A stretch of DNA of 64,000 nt from an uncultured Lachnospiraceae bacterium. GTDB taxonomy: Bacteria; Bacillota; Clostridia; Lachnospirales; Lachnospiraceae. A model generated the notes under the pieces. It did no database searches. It saw only the letters and a program-made list of their open reading frames with translations, and was not told the origin of the DNA. The stretch is taken from contig ONDV01000002.1 of NCBI GenBank assembly GCA_900316665.1, positions 37,252 through 101,251 of the forward strand, given 5' to 3'. Positions 1 through 7,994 of the stretch are shown piece after piece; the stretch's first letter is position 1; each line of letters opens with the position of its first letter. The translations under genes were made by a program, and so were the position numbers.

Positions 1-78
1 GGAGACAGGGGAGTGTCTAAAAGAGATATTTATTCAGCACTGCTTGTCGAGGAGGCGGGGGACGCCGGCGATAAATGA
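1..78 (+). CDS. 3' end of an unidentified gene (partial)
   Basis: An open frame runs from the first base of the window to a TGA at 76-78 and encodes 25 residues ending in EEAGDAGDK. It lies just upstream of the rpsF promoter, where the end of a preceding gene is expected. The segment is too short to identify, and nothing shows the frame is really translated apart from being open to the window edge. Confidence 0.3.
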   Translation, partial: GDRGVSKRDIYSALLVEEAGDAGDK

Positions 79-109
79 AGAAACCGATGGGAAATTTTTG
101 GATAAGCTA

Positions 110-138
110 TTGTAATGCTTTTGAATTCCTGTTAGAAT
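110..138 (+). promoter_or_regulatory. sigma-A-type promoter of rpsF-ssb-rpsR
   Basis: TTGTAA (110-115), a 17-bp spacer and TAGAAT (133-138) form a good vegetative promoter. It would start transcription near 145, just before the rpsF leader structure. Position and spacing support it; no start-site data are available. Confidence 0.6.
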
Positions 139-148
139 AGAAAAACGT

Positions 149-198
149 GGTATATGATAATTCCTTGCCTGTCTTCTGTAGAGACAGGCCGCATGACC
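149..198 (+). promoter_or_regulatory. candidate S6:S18-binding leader RNA of rpsF
   Basis: The rpsF 5' UTR folds into an 8-bp hairpin, GCCTGTCT (167-174) with AGACAGGC (182-189). It is followed at once by CCG (189-191) and enclosed by a weak outer pairing of GGTAT (149-153) with CATGACC (192-198). A hairpin with a neighbouring CCG in front of rpsF is the hallmark of the known autoregulatory leader bound by the S6:S18 complex, and both S6 and S18 are encoded in this operon. The fold and assignment are by eye. Confidence 0.55.
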
Positions 199-215
199 AG
201 AAGGAGGTAAATCGC

Positions 216-542
216 ATGAACAAATATGAATTAGCACTCGTTGTGAATGCCAAGATCGAAGACGATGCGAGAACAGCTACAGTAGAGAAGGCAAAAGAGA
301 CAATTGCCCGCTATGGTGGAACTGTTACGAATGTTGACGATAAGGGTAAGGTTCGCATGGCTTATGAAGTCAACAAGATGAGAGAAGCATTTTATTACTT
401 CATCCAGTTTGACGCAGAAGCAGATGCACCTGCGCAGATTGAAAACGATGTTCGTATTATGGATAATGTTCTTCGTTTCTTATGTGTTCGCGCTGACGAG
501 GTTGCAAAGCCGGTTCAGCCTGCAAAAGCTGAAGAGGCTTGA
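216..542 (+). CDS. rpsF: 30S ribosomal protein S6
   Basis: Small-subunit ribosomal protein S6, which binds 16S rRNA in the platform together with S18. The 108-residue product begins MNKYELALVV, the usual S6 start, and has the ferredoxin-like fold pattern with a DKGKVRMAYEV central segment. The open frame extends upstream to 147, but the strong AAGGAGGTAA at 201-210 and family length place the start at ATG 216. It is first in the classic rpsF-ssb-rpsR operon, and expression is probably controlled by the leader hairpin just upstream. The C-terminal tail is Ala/Glu-rich, as often seen. Confidence 0.96.
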   Translation: MNKYELALVVNAKIEDDARTATVEKAKETIARYGGTVTNVDDKGKVRMAYEVNKMREAFYYFIQFDAEADAPAQIENDVRIMDNVLRFLCVRADEVAKPVQPAKAEEA

Positions 543-567
543 AGCATAAGAGAAAGAAGGTAAATAT

Positions 568-1014
568 ATGAATAAAGTCATTCTCATGGGCAGACTTACA
601 AGAGACCCTGAAGTAAGATACGGTGGATCTAGCAATATGGCTATCGCAAAATTTTCGATTGCAGTAGACCGCCGCTTCAAGAGAGACGGAGAGCCGACAG
701 CAGACTTTTTCAACTGCACGGCATTCGGCAAGACGGGCGAATTTATAGAGAAGTATGTCCACAAGGGAACCAAGGTGGTAATAGACGGCGAACTCCGTAA
801 TGACAACTATACCAATAAGGAAGGTCAGAAAGTATACGGAATGAATATCATAGCCAACAGTGTTGAGTTCGCTGAATCTAAAGCTGCTTCGCAAGGGTAC
901 AACGCCGGAGCTGCCGGACAGCAGCCTGCGGGATCAGCTGACACAGGAGCTGACGCCGGGGATGATTTTATGAATATTCCGGACAGCGTCGATGAGAAGC
1001 TGCCCTTCAAATAA
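568..1014 (+). CDS. ssb: single-stranded DNA-binding protein
   Basis: Single-stranded DNA-binding protein of 148 residues that coats ssDNA during replication and repair. Residues 1 to about 105 form the OB-fold, starting MNKVILMGRLTRDPEVRY and containing DFFNCTAFGKTGEFIEKYV. A Gly/Ala/Gln-rich linker follows, then an acidic tail ending DEKLPFK. The usual tip that recruits partner proteins is DDIPF, so here the motif is altered to LPF with a terminal Lys. It sits between rpsF and rpsR, its standard place in Bacillota, with a GAAAGAAGG ribosome binding site. Confidence 0.95.
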   Translation: MNKVILMGRLTRDPEVRYGGSSNMAIAKFSIAVDRRFKRDGEPTADFFNCTAFGKTGEFIEKYVHKGTKVVIDGELRNDNYTNKEGQKVYGMNIIANSVEFAESKAASQGYNAGAAGQQPAGSADTGADAGDDFMNIPDSVDEKLPFK

Positions 1015-1029
1015 TATGGAGGTTTTATA

Positions 1030-1287
1030 ATGGCATTTAATAAAGATGAACATGCATCCGGAGCTAGAAGACGTCCTGTACGCAGGAGAAGAAAGGTATG
1101 CATCTTTTGTGGAAATACGGCTGTAGTTGACTACAAGGATGTCAATCTTCTCAGAAAATTCGTATCAGAGAGAGGAAAGATCCTTCCCCGTCGTATTACA
1201 GGTAACTGTGCTAAGCATCAGAGAGAGCTTACAACAGCTATTAAGCGCGCCCGCCATCTGGCACTTATGCCTTATGTAGAGGACTGA
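1030..1287 (+). CDS. rpsR: 30S ribosomal protein S18
   Basis: Ribosomal protein S18 (85 residues), partner of S6 on the 30S platform. The core [20 protein letters not shown] and the [14 protein letters not shown] stretch are diagnostic. The CxxC pair and the later CxxH retain the ligands of the zinc-binding (C+) form of S18. The TATGGAGG ribosome binding site precedes ATG 1030. It is the last gene of the operon, and a strong terminator follows 17 bases after the stop. Confidence 0.96.
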   Translation: MAFNKDEHASGARRRPVRRRRKVCIFCGNTAVVDYKDVNLLRKFVSERGKILPRRITGNCAKHQRELTTAIKRARHLALMPYVED

Positions 1288-1304
1288 TGTAACATCAATA
1301 ATTG

Positions 1305-1330
1305 GAGCTGCCGTTTGGCAGCTCTTTTCT
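1305..1330 (+). terminator. rho-independent terminator of rpsF-ssb-rpsR
   Basis: An 8-bp perfect stem, GAGCTGCC/GGCAGCTC, with a GTTT loop is followed by TTTTCTT. It ends the ribosomal operon just before the lipoprotein gene. Confidence 0.85.
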
Positions 1331-1347
1331 TCATAATGGGAATTATT

Positions 1348-2670
1348 ATGATAGGACATTCAAAGAGAATGACCGTGTTTTCCATCATTCTGGCAACTGT
1401 AATTTTATTTATTACATCAGGCTGTGGCAGAAAAGGAAACAGAAAAAGCGGATATAAAGTTACATCGGATGATCCGGATACCCTTACGGTATATGCCTGG
1501 GATCAATCCTTTAACGTTCCGGCATTGAAAGCCGCTGAGAAGGCTTATAAAGAAAAGGACCCAAAATTTAAATTAAAAATTGTTTTACAGGCTGATTCTT
1601 CTGATGTAGAAAATGCAGTCACATCAGCCGGACTATCCCATGATTTTTCATCACTTCCGGATATAGTGCTTTTTCAGGATCATTATATACAACGCTTTAT
1701 TGAAGAATTTCCCGGAGCCTTTGAAAGTATAGACAATACAGGTATCGAATGGGACAATTTTTCCAGAGATAAAGTAAGCATGTCACTGAAAGATGGAGTG
1801 CATTATGGAATTCCGGTTGACAATGGGACTGTAATTATGGCGTACAGGACAGATTATCTGGAAGCAGCCGGTCACAGTATAAGCGAGATGGACGGTATCT
1901 CATGGTCTGACTTTATTAAGGTAGCCAGAGATGTCAAAGCTCATACAGGAAAATGTATGCTTTCTGTTAATCAAAGCGGGAATCCAATGCCTTTTATCAT
2001 GATGCAGGCTGAAGGAAAATCTTTTTTTTCAAATGGGAAACCTGCTTTTACGGATAACGATAAGGCATCGGAAGTAATGTCGGTAATCGTTACAATGGAG
2101 AAGGACGGAACTCTAATGTTGCTGGACTCTCAGAATCGGTACGACCGCTCTATTTCAAGTGATGATGTGGCAGCAGTAATGGATGGTAATTGGGTCTTGT
2201 CAAAAATCAGAAAGAATGAAAATGCCAAGGGAAAATGGGCGATCCTGCCTCTTCCTACCCTGTCAGGCAAAAGGGGTTACGCAGCGACCGGCGGCTCTTC
2301 TCTTTATATTACATCGAACTGCCACAACAAGAGACTGGCAAACGACTTTCTCAAATATACCTTCGGAGGAGGCAAGGGCGCTATGGAGACATACAGCCAT
2401 GCTCTTACGGAAGGCGGACTTATATCAACCTATTTTCCTGCAATAGAACTTGATGCTTATAAGAAGACAGATGATTTCTTTGGCGGAGACGCGATTTACA
2501 GTAAGATCCTTAGCTATTCAGCTAAAGTTGAGCCTGTAGATGAGAGCAGTTTTTATTACAGTGCCAGAAGTTATCTGAATGATGCCATCCGAAGTGTGAT
2601 TGAAGGAAATTCAATGCATACGGCGCTCTTGGAGGCGCAGAACAAATTGACGTATCTAATGGAGAATTAA
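1348..2670 (+). CDS. ABC transporter sugar-binding lipoprotein (family 1 solute-binding protein)
   Basis: A 440-residue extracytoplasmic solute-binding lipoprotein of the family 1 (MalE-like) class. The N-terminus is a lipoprotein signal with lipobox ITSGC about 25 residues in. Next come the family's early strand LTVYAWDQSFN, a mid-domain YGIPVDNGTVIMAYR and the GAATGG-type region near residue 310. Such proteins capture oligosaccharides and pass them to two permeases and an MsmX-type ATPase. No permease genes lie nearby, so it is an orphan, or possibly a regulatory relic. ATG 1348 and ATG 1369 are both possible starts; the signal peptide is complete from either. It is 14 bases upstream of the next gene, probably one operon. 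Confidence 0.85.
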   Translation: MIGHSKRMTVFSIILATVILFITSGCGRKGNRKSGYKVTSDDPDTLTVYAWDQSFNVPALKAAEKAYKEKDPKFKLKIVLQADSSDVENAVTSAGLSHDFSSLPDIVLFQDHYIQRFIEEFPGAFESIDNTGIEWDNFSRDKVSMSLKDGVHYGIPVDNGTVIMAYRTDYLEAAGHSISEMDGISWSDFIKVARDVKAHTGKCMLSVNQSGNPMPFIMMQAEGKSFFSNGKPAFTDNDKASEVMSVIVTMEKDGTLMLLDSQNRYDRSISSDDVAAVMDGNWVLSKIRKNENAKGKWAILPLPTLSGKRGYAATGGSSLYITSNCHNKRLANDFLKYTFGGGKGAMETYSHALTEGGLISTYFPAIELDAYKKTDDFFGGDAIYSKILSYSAKVEPVDESSFYYSARSYLNDAIRSVIEGNSMHTALLEAQNKLTYLMEN

Positions 2671-2684
2671 AAAGGAGGATGTAA

Positions 2685-3191
2685 ATGATTCAGCAGGATA
2701 TTTTTCTTGAAAAGACAGTCAAAAGAATAGTGCCGAAGCAAGCTGAAAGGGTGACAAAGGTAACACTTGTAACAGCGGTTATTTGTCTCGCTCTTTTATT
2801 TTTTCATCCTGTTTTCCTGATAGGCTCGGTGCTTTTTTTCATATTGTATGCCTATGATGTGAACAATCTTCATATCGAATATGATTATTCATATACGAAT
2901 GGTGAAATCGATATTGTAAAGGTAATAAACGGCAGCAGACGTAAGAAGCTCATCACATTCGAGCAGGATGATATAGAGATTATGGCTTCTCCGGAAAATG
3001 AAGAGTTGAAGAGGTATCTGAACGGTCAGATAAAAAAGATAGATTGCGTCTCTCATGAAAAGGGCAGGAAAAATTACGCCATGGTTGTAAAAAAAAGTGA
3101 AAACCAAGGTAAGGTTATGATTCTCTGGGAGCCCGGAGATGAAATTGCTGAGATGCTTAAAAGGTTTGAATCTTCGAAAGTCTATTTATAG
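2685..3191 (+). CDS. DUF6106-type membrane protein
   Basis: A 168-residue protein with an N-terminal cytosolic segment, two adjacent hydrophobic helices (about residues 27-60, VTLVTAVICLALLFF and the following IGSVLFFILYAYDV) and a soluble beta-rich tail. The pattern DYSYTNGEIDIVKVINGSRRKK resembles the DUF6106 family of Lachnospiraceae, named here from memory. Its function is unknown. A very strong AAAAAGGAGG site precedes ATG 2685. It probably shares a transcript with the upstream lipoprotein. Its 3' end overlaps the convergent regulator gene by 10 bases. Confidence 0.7.
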   Translation: MIQQDIFLEKTVKRIVPKQAERVTKVTLVTAVICLALLFFHPVFLIGSVLFFILYAYDVNNLHIEYDYSYTNGEIDIVKVINGSRRKKLITFEQDDIEIMASPENEELKRYLNGQIKKIDCVSHEKGRKNYAMVVKKSENQGKVMILWEPGDEIAEMLKRFESSKVYL

Positions 3192-4078
3192 GATTTTAGT
3201 GATTCATATAGGAGCATACCCACACGAATTTTTATGGCATCATCGAAATTTCTGATGTCAAGTCCTGTCATCTTCCTGAAGCGGTCTAGCCGGTAGACAA
3301 GCGTATTTCTGTGCAGATAGAGAGCACGGGCGGTCTCTGCTATATTAAGACCTGAATCAAAAAATGTCTGGATAGTGACGAGTGTCTCGTTGTCAAATGA
3401 ACGGAAATCAACACCCGGCAACTCATCCTCCAGGTATTCATGTGCCGACTGTTCAGGTATGGATGAGACAAGCCTGATAAGTCCCATCTTCCTGAAAAGA
3501 AAGATATGATCTCTTGATTTGAATATCAAACCGAGAGATAAGGCAGTGGTCAGATTAGCGTAAGTTGTCGGAAGTGCCTGATAGTCTGTAACCGGCCTGT
3601 CATAAGATATATAAGCCTCAGTCATGGCCTCGGTATTTATAGTATCCACAAGACCGGAGATAAATGATAGATTGTCTTCGGCACTCAATGGAGTATGTCT
3701 GTGATATATAAGGAGCATCTTTTTATCAGAAAGCCTAAGGATATCTGTGGATGATGGAGAAGTGAATAAGGAAATAGTGGATGAGATCATATTGTCATGT
3801 ACATTTCCCGAGGGGAAATATATAAGATACATATCTGCAAAACCAAATTTTTCTTTCAGAGAAGGCAGCGAAAGCAGGGCATCCTCCGGTGAGATCGCCC
3901 CTGTGAGGAAATGGATGAATATGTCTTCTTTAGATCTGCCTGATCTCAGGCGCTGAAGCAGATCCTCAAGCCTTCGCTGTACATCCTCCATATCATCGCC
4001 GGACTTTTCATCAAGACAGAGATGAAGCCCTGTCTCTTCTCGTATTGATTTTAATAGAAGATCGATATTTTCAGACAT
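3182..4078 (-). CDS. PucR/CdaR-type helix-turn-helix regulator
   Basis: A 298-residue putative transcription regulator. The C-terminal 60 residues form the PucR-type winged helix-turn-helix, with the diagnostic NIAETARALYLHRNTLVYRL and GLDIRNFDDAIKIRVGMLL. The N-terminal 220 residues are a divergent sensing region. Such proteins (CdaR, PucR, SdaR) respond to small carboxylic or nucleobase ligands. It lies upstream of and on the same strand as nothing else, but next to the sugar ABC ATPase gene, so it may regulate sugar uptake; that is inference. It converges with and overlaps the DUF6106 gene. Confidence 0.75.
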   Translation of the reverse strand: MSENIDLLLKSIREETGLHLCLDEKSGDDMEDVQRRLEDLLQRLRSGRSKEDIFIHFLTGAISPEDALLSLPSLKEKFGFADMYLIYFPSGNVHDNMISSTISLFTSPSSTDILRLSDKKMLLIYHRHTPLSAEDNLSFISGLVDTINTEAMTEAYISYDRPVTDYQALPTTYANLTTALSLGLIFKSRDHIFLFRKMGLIRLVSSIPEQSAHEYLEDELPGVDFRSFDNETLVTIQTFFDSGLNIAETARALYLHRNTLVYRLDRFRKMTGLDIRNFDDAIKIRVGMLLYESLKSYK

Positions 4079-4141
4079 AGAAACTCCTGTATATTCTTAT
4101 GATTACGCGTTGATTTTTTATACTGTAATCATTCTAATTAA

Positions 4142-4177
4142 AAAAGAGCCATCCGGTCAAGACCGAATGGCTCTTTT
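4142..4177 (-). terminator. terminator of the ABC ATPase gene (bidirectional)
   Basis: A long inverted repeat, AAAAGAGCCAT..CGGTC and its complement, spans 4142-4176 with a 2-base loop. It is flanked by A and T runs on both sides, so it could work in either direction. It lies directly downstream of the minus-strand ATPase gene. Confidence 0.8.
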
Positions 4178-4192
4178 ATACGTCTGCTTTTA

Positions 4193-5302
4193 TTAGTTTG
4201 TTATAGTCTGTTCTGTATCTTTGTCAAAGAAATGAACCATATCCATATCGACTGTGAATGTAACAGTATCATTCATCTTTGCATTTGTCTTCGGATCAAC
4301 ACGGGCAGTCATCTGAGAACCAGCGTAATCGAAATACAGGTAAACTTCTGCGCCGAGGAGCTCGTATACACGAATCTTTGCAGTAAGTGTGTTGGATGAA
4401 GGATTTGTCTCCAGAGCTGCATCGTTCAGGTGTTCCGGACGGATACCCATAACTACTGTCCTGCCGACATAGCCCTTGCTCTTCAGAACGTTTGCCTTGC
4501 TTTCAGGAATGGAAAGCTTAGCGTCAGAAACCTGAGCATAGAGCTGACCGTTCTCTTCAATGATTCTCGTATCCATGAAGTTCATCTGAGGAGAGCCGAT
4601 GAATCCGGCAACAAAGAGATTGTTAGGCTTCTGATACAGATTCTGAGGTGTATCTGTCTGCTGGATGATACCATCCTTCATAACGACGATACGGGTACCG
4701 AGCGTCATAGCCTCTGTCTGATCGTGTGTAACGTAGATCATTGTAGCACCGAGTCTGTCATGGAGACGGGAAATCTCGGTACGCATCTGTACACGAAGCT
4801 TTGCGTCGAGGTTGGAGAGAGGCTCGTCCATAAGGAATACCTTGGGCTTACGGACTATAGCACGTCCCATTGCAACACGCTGTCTCTGACCACCGGAAAG
4901 AGCCTTGGGTTTACGATCGAGGTAAGGCTTGAGTCCGAGGATATCAGCTGCCTCGTCAACCTTTCTCTTGATCTCGTCCTTAGGAACCTTACGAAGCTTA
5001 AGACCGAAAGCCATGTTGTCGAAAACAGTCATATGAGGATAGAGAGCATAGTTCTGGAAAACCATTGCAATATCACGATCCTTCGGCTCTACGTCGTTCA
5101 TGCGCTTGCCGTCGATGTAAAGATCTCCTTCTGAAATATCCTCGAGACCTGCAATCATACGGAGCGTAGTAGATTTACCGCATCCGGAAGGTCCGACGAA
5201 GATGATGAATTCCTTGTCCTGAACATCAAGATTGAAATTCTTTACAGCCTTGACGTTGTTGCCATAAATTTTGGTAACATTTGTAAGCTTGATATTTGCC
5301 AT
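4193..5302 (-). CDS. ugpC: multi-sugar ABC transporter ATPase (UgpC/MsmX family)
   Basis: A 369-residue ATPase that energises carbohydrate ABC importers from the cytosolic side. All nucleotide-binding motifs are present: Walker A GPSGCGKST (about 37-45), Q-loop MVFQNYALYPHM, signature LSGGQRQRVAMGRA, Walker B VFLMDEPLSNLD and switch HVTHDQTEAMTL. A C-terminal OB/TOBE regulatory domain (about 240-369) contains VVMGIRPEHL. It stands alone without permease genes, as MsmX-type ATPases shared by several transporters usually do. It is expressed from its own strong promoter and ended by its own terminator. Confidence 0.93.
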   Translation of the reverse strand: MANIKLTNVTKIYGNNVKAVKNFNLDVQDKEFIIFVGPSGCGKSTTLRMIAGLEDISEGDLYIDGKRMNDVEPKDRDIAMVFQNYALYPHMTVFDNMAFGLKLRKVPKDEIKRKVDEAADILGLKPYLDRKPKALSGGQRQRVAMGRAIVRKPKVFLMDEPLSNLDAKLRVQMRTEISRLHDRLGATMIYVTHDQTEAMTLGTRIVVMKDGIIQQTDTPQNLYQKPNNLFVAGFIGSPQMNFMDTRIIEENGQLYAQVSDAKLSIPESKANVLKSKGYVGRTVVMGIRPEHLNDAALETNPSSNTLTAKIRVYELLGAEVYLYFDYAGSQMTARVDPKTNAKMNDTVTFTVDMDMVHFFDKDTEQTITN

Positions 5303-5364
5303 TGTTTACCCCTTTCAAGTAACAATATAAAATAGGACTTTCGTCCGATCTTTTAACTATCTGT

Positions 5365-5393
5365 ATTATATAAACTGTAAGTTTTTTTCACAA
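5365..5393 (-). promoter_or_regulatory. promoter of the sugar ABC ATPase gene
   Basis: On the minus strand TTGTGA (5393-5388), exactly 17 bases and TATAAT (5370-5365) give a near-consensus sigma-A promoter about 55 bases before the start codon. The leader has a small GGAC-TTTC-GTCC hairpin. Confidence 0.75.
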
Positions 5394-5458
5394 TGTCATA
5401 ATAAACAAACTTCGGTTTGAAAATCTGTCGTTCTGACCAAGGTGCAATTTATGAACAT

Positions 5459-5471
5459 TTTGTGATATAAT
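5459..5471 (+). promoter_or_regulatory. extended -10 promoter of gdpP operon
   Basis: TATAAT (5466-5471) lies in TTTTGTGATATAAT, preceded by TG dinucleotides and only a weak -35 (TGCAAT at 5443). It is 26 bases before the gdpP ATG. Confidence 0.5.
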
Positions 5472-5496
5472 GGTGGACTATCGAGAAAGGTAAGCA

Positions 5497-7548
5497 ATGG
5501 ACAGATTAACTTATAAAGCAAAATTCAGCGCCTACCTGTCGGCTCCCATCTTTCTGGGACTGACCTTTCTGCCGCTGAATATATATGAATATATAAAAGA
5601 TACATGGACAGCGATATGGATGACTATTATCATAATAGTCTATCTTATCCTGATGCTCTTTTTCTATATAGGATTCAGACATAAATTCTCTGAATCCATA
5701 GTTAATTTTGCGACAAGCTACGGGACTGTACAGAAGAAGCTGCTGGAAAAGTTTCAGATTCCATATGCGCTTATTGACGGCAATGCAAGGATCCTGTGGA
5801 TGAACCAGGAATTCAGGAAGCTTACGGGTCTTAATCAGCATGACCAGAAGATCATATCATCCGTCTTCCCGAAGATTACCAGGAAAGTGTTAAGCGAGAC
5901 CGGAGATGAAATCAGGGCTGTAAGTTTCAGGTTTCAGGACAGAAATATCCGCGCCGAACTACGTAACCTGTCTTTTCGCGATGAGGAGGAAAATAACGAG
6001 CTTATAACATCGGGAGAGGGACTGAACAGGCTGACGGCGCTGCTTCTTTTTGATACGACCGAATATGACAGGATATATTCTGAGAGAGAGGGCAGCAGAC
6101 TTATCCCGGCTATTATTTATATAGATAATTATGAAGAGACTGTAGAGAATGTGGAGATGGTGAAACGGTCGCTTCTCACAGCTGTCATTGACAGAAGAAT
6201 AACCCAGTATTTTCAGGCGGTTGATGGAATAGTTGAAAAAATCGAGAAGGATAAATACTTCATTATATTCCAGAATAAATATCTTAAGCAGCTCGAAGAC
6301 GACAAATTCAGCGTGCTCGAGGAAGTAAGAGGAATAAGAGTCGGCAACGAGAATGAAGTGACACTTTCCATAGGAATGGGAGCCGGCGCCGATACTTATC
6401 TGGGTCTGGTGGAATACGCGAGAGCTGCAATAAATATTGCTCTTGGACGGGGAGGCTCCCAGGCAATTCTAAAAGACGGCACGAATGTATTCTATTTTGG
6501 AGCACATGGAAAAGAAGTAGAGAAACATACCAGAGTCAAGGCCAGGGTAGAGGCGCAGGCGCTTCGCGAGATGATGCAGACAAGAGACCATGTCATTGTC
6601 ATGGGCCACCAGATAAGCGATATAGATGCTTTCGGAGCTGCTGTGGGAATAGCGTGCGCGGCGCGTGAACTTGGCAAAAAGACACAAATTGTGCTTAATA
6701 CAATTACAACGTCTCTGAGACCGATTGTAAATCTGGTCCTGTCAGAGAAGGACTGTCCGCATGATCTTATTATCACGAGCGAACAGGCTATGGAGGAAGT
6801 GACTGACAAGACGCTCATTGTGGTGGTAGATACCAACAAGGCATCATATACTGAGTGTCCGGGGCTTCTCATGCGGAATGAGAATGTGGTCGTTTTTGAT
6901 CACCACAGACAGGGTGACGGTCAGATTCAGAACCCTCTCTTAAGTTATATTGAGCCATATGCCTCATCTACATGCGAGATGATAGCTGAAGTACTGCAGT
7001 ATTTTTCTGACAATATTGATATCAGACCGTTTGAAGCAGACTGCATGTATGCAGGTATTCTAATTGATACTAATAATTTCATGGCTAAGACAGGAGTCAG
7101 GACTTTCGAGGCAGCGGCTTATTTAAGGCGCTGCGGGGCGGATATGATACGTGTCAGGAAGCTTCTAAGGGAAGACATGGATTCCTACAAGGCAAGAGCT
7201 GAGATAGTAAGGAATGCGGAAGTATACAGGGGCGCCTTTGCCATATCCGTATGCACGTCGGAGAAACTGGAAAGTCCGACAGTCGTGGGAGCCCAGGCTG
7301 CCAATGAATTGCTGGACATAGTAGGAGTAAAGGCATCGTTTGTGCTTACATCATTCAAGAAAAAAATTTACGTCAGCTCGCGTTCTATTGATGATATAGA
7401 CGTTCAGAGAATAATGGAGAGAATGGGCGGAGGCGGTCATCTGAATGTGGCCGGCGCCCAGATCGAGGATTCGACAGTAGACGAAGTGATTGCGCGAATC
7501 AAATCAATACTTGATAATATGATCCAGGAAGGAGAGATAATCTTATGA
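5497..7548 (+). CDS. gdpP: cyclic-di-AMP phosphodiesterase GdpP
   Basis: A 683-residue membrane-bound phosphodiesterase that hydrolyses c-di-AMP to pApA and so controls potassium, osmotic and cell-wall homeostasis. It has two N-terminal membrane helices (about 12-60), a PAS domain (from about 86, ALIDGNARILWMNQEF), a degenerate GGDEF domain (about 205-340) and a C-terminal DHH/DHHA1 module. Catalytic signatures are GHQISDIDAFGAA (near 370), VVVDTN, DHH at 468-470, ILIDTNNF and GGGGHLNVAGAQ (near 645). It is followed by rplI with an ATGA overlap, the usual Bacillota order gdpP-rplI-dnaB. Confidence 0.94.
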   Translation: MDRLTYKAKFSAYLSAPIFLGLTFLPLNIYEYIKDTWTAIWMTIIIIVYLILMLFFYIGFRHKFSESIVNFATSYGTVQKKLLEKFQIPYALIDGNARILWMNQEFRKLTGLNQHDQKIISSVFPKITRKVLSETGDEIRAVSFRFQDRNIRAELRNLSFRDEEENNELITSGEGLNRLTALLLFDTTEYDRIYSEREGSRLIPAIIYIDNYEETVENVEMVKRSLLTAVIDRRITQYFQAVDGIVEKIEKDKYFIIFQNKYLKQLEDDKFSVLEEVRGIRVGNENEVTLSIGMGAGADTYLGLVEYARAAINIALGRGGSQAILKDGTNVFYFGAHGKEVEKHTRVKARVEAQALREMMQTRDHVIVMGHQISDIDAFGAAVGIACAARELGKKTQIVLNTITTSLRPIVNLVLSEKDCPHDLIITSEQAMEEVTDKTLIVVVDTNKASYTECPGLLMRNENVVVFDHHRQGDGQIQNPLLSYIEPYASSTCEMIAEVLQYFSDNIDIRPFEADCMYAGILIDTNNFMAKTGVRTFEAAAYLRRCGADMIRVRKLLREDMDSYKARAEIVRNAEVYRGAFAISVCTSEKLESPTVVGAQAANELLDIVGVKASFVLTSFKKKIYVSSRSIDDIDVQRIMERMGGGGHLNVAGAQIEDSTVDEVIARIKSILDNMIQEGEIIL

Positions 7549-7994
7549 AAATAATATTGCTGTCCGATGTGGCTTCACTCGGAAAGAAGGATGATGTAGT
7601 AGAGGTGAGCGCCGGATACGCCCGTAATTCCCTTATCCCTAAGCATCTGGGAGAAGAGGCTACACCTGCAAACCTGAACAATCTGAAACTCAGAAAAAAG
7701 CACGAGGCAAAAATCGAGAAGGAAAATCTTGAAAAAGCTCTTGAGCTCAAGAAAAAAATAGAGGACTGGAAGGTGGAAGTCTCAATTAAGACCGGTGAAG
7801 GCGGACGTGTATTCGGATCTGTTTCCACAAAGGAGATCGCCGAGGCTGCCGAGAAACAGTACGGAGTGAAGATCGACAAGAAAAAGCTCGAATGTGATGT
7901 GCCTGTCAAGGCTCCCGGAGGATATGACGTGAATGTACGTCTTCACAGGGATGTAACAGCAGTAATGCATGTCCATGTAAGCGGTACGAACTGA
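7545..7994 (+). CDS. rplI: 50S ribosomal protein L9
   Basis: Ribosomal protein L9, 149 residues, which binds 23S rRNA and links neighbouring ribosomes. The start KIILLSDVASLGKKDDVVEV and GYARNSLIPKHL are typical. A long lysine- and glutamate-rich central helix then leads to the C-terminal domain with GGRVFGSVS. Its start codon overlaps the gdpP stop (ATGA) and its stop overlaps the dnaB start (TGATG), so the three genes are translationally coupled. Confidence 0.96.
   Translation: MKIILLSDVASLGKKDDVVEVSAGYARNSLIPKHLGEEATPANLNNLKLRKKHEAKIEKENLEKALELKKKIEDWKVEVSIKTGEGGRVFGSVSTKEIAEAAEKQYGVKIDKKKLECDVPVKAPGGYDVNVRLHRDVTAVMHVHVSGTN

Noticed and set aside
457..894. Minus-strand frames opposite rpsF/ssb
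   Set aside because: They lie entirely opposite well-supported genes and have no features of their own.
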